Positions 5,458 through 5,596 of a stretch of DNA of 5,596 nucleotides are shown here, piece by piece. This stretch comes from WQTU01 sp031548835 (GTDB lineage: Bacteria; Spirochaetota; Spirochaetia; CADAEX01): NCBI GenBank assembly GCA_031548835.1, contig JAVBQS010000127.1, positions 1 to 5,596 of the forward strand. Direction: 5' to 3'. Made by a program: the position numbers and the translations under genes. Position 1 is the stretch's first letter; every line of letters begins with the position of its first letter. Under the pieces are notes generated by a model that was not told the origin of the DNA, ran no database searches, and saw only the letters and a list, made by a program, of their open reading frames with translations.

Positions 5458-5519
5458 AGCAATATGGAACTGAATGTGTGATTAGAGTCAATTTAACCAT
5501 CAGTTCCATAAACATTGCT
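5458..5519. repeat. 16-bp bulged inverted repeat straddling the stop codon of the right-edge gene
   Basis: The left arm 5458-5473 (AGCAAT then ATGGAACTGA) pairs with 5500-5509 and 5514-5519, with a 4-base bulge (5510-5513) and a 26-base loop. The right arm is coding sequence for the last residues of the minus-strand gene that enters from the right edge. Its stop (5495-5493) falls in the loop, and the left arm lies just downstream. In that gene's mRNA the hairpin would close around the stop codon. It may serve as a 3' end structure or be the trace of an inverted duplication. Confidence 0.6.
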
Positions 5520-5596
5520 GAAAAATGAAATATAATCTTGTAAGCCTTCTCCTGCAAAAAGCTTTTCCCTTATTACAGTAATATCTGCAAGAGGGT
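5493..5596 (-). CDS. C-terminal end of an unidentified protein (5' part beyond right edge)
   Basis: The minus strand is open from the right edge to a TAA at 5495-5493, giving the last 33 residues, which begin PLADITVIREKLF and end FFSNVYGTDG. Support for coding: the amino-acid mix is ordinary and soluble-looking, A/T-ending codons are used as in neighbouring genes, and the other minus-strand frames give either an early stop or a Cys/Arg-rich, unlikely peptide. No domain or motif is recognisable in so short a piece and I give no function. It converges on mazG, with 165 bases of repeat-rich sequence between the two stops. The fragment is too short for firm proof of coding. Confidence 0.55.
   Translation of the reverse strand, partial: PLADITVIREKLFAGEGLQDYISFFSNVYGTDG

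Noticed and set aside
5525..5581. Short plus-strand frame of 18 codons starting MKYNLV
   Set aside because: It is very short, has no ribosome site of note, and is antisense to a more convincing coding frame.

Overview
The window is AT-rich bacterial DNA with a compact gene layout. It carries a lipoprotein-type TRAP binding protein, a strong sigma70-type promoter, Shine-Dalgarno sites of the GGAGGA/AAGGAGA type and heavy use of A/T-ending codons. Together these suggest a host-associated anaerobe. A treponeme-like spirochaete is my first guess and a Firmicute is the alternative, but no rRNA or other marker gene is present to settle it.

Positions 1-4313 (minus strand) hold one transcription unit read right to left: a TRAP binding lipoprotein (dctP), the small membrane subunit (dctQ), the large membrane subunit (dctM), and a zinc-dependent alcohol dehydrogenase. 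The dehydrogenase runs off the left edge and is probably missing only its last few residues. dctQ and dctM overlap by 4 bases. dctM and the dehydrogenase are 4 bases apart, and the dehydrogenase's ribosome binding site lies inside the end of dctM. Between dctP and dctQ sit a clear intrinsic-terminator-like hairpin and a second hairpin, the usual arrangement for making more binding protein than membrane subunits. The likely job of the unit is sodium-driven uptake of a small hydroxylated acid (carboxylate, sulfonate or phosphonate) followed by NAD-linked oxidation of its alcohol group. The substrate itself cannot be read from the sequence.

Positions 4314-4523 are the divergent control region. 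A near-perfect promoter (TTGACA, 18 bp, TATAAT) drives the dctP unit, and a perfect 14-bp inverted repeat covers its -10 box and start site, which is where a repressor operator would lie. A second inverted repeat lies further upstream. mazG, a house-cleaning nucleoside triphosphate pyrophosphohydrolase with two MazG domains, is read rightward from 4524 to 5327.

Positions 5328-5492 are a convergent intergenic region packed with structure. It has a GC-rich 19-bp unit repeated two and a half times, each full copy carrying the d(GCGAAGC) mini-hairpin sequence. An 11-bp inverted repeat encloses this block, and two further adjacent hairpins follow. The last hairpin straddles the stop codon of a minus-strand gene whose final 33 codons enter from the right edge (5493-5596) and which I cannot identify. 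This repeat-rich region and the palindromic operator candidate are the least ordinary parts of the window. The protein-coding genes belong to known families.
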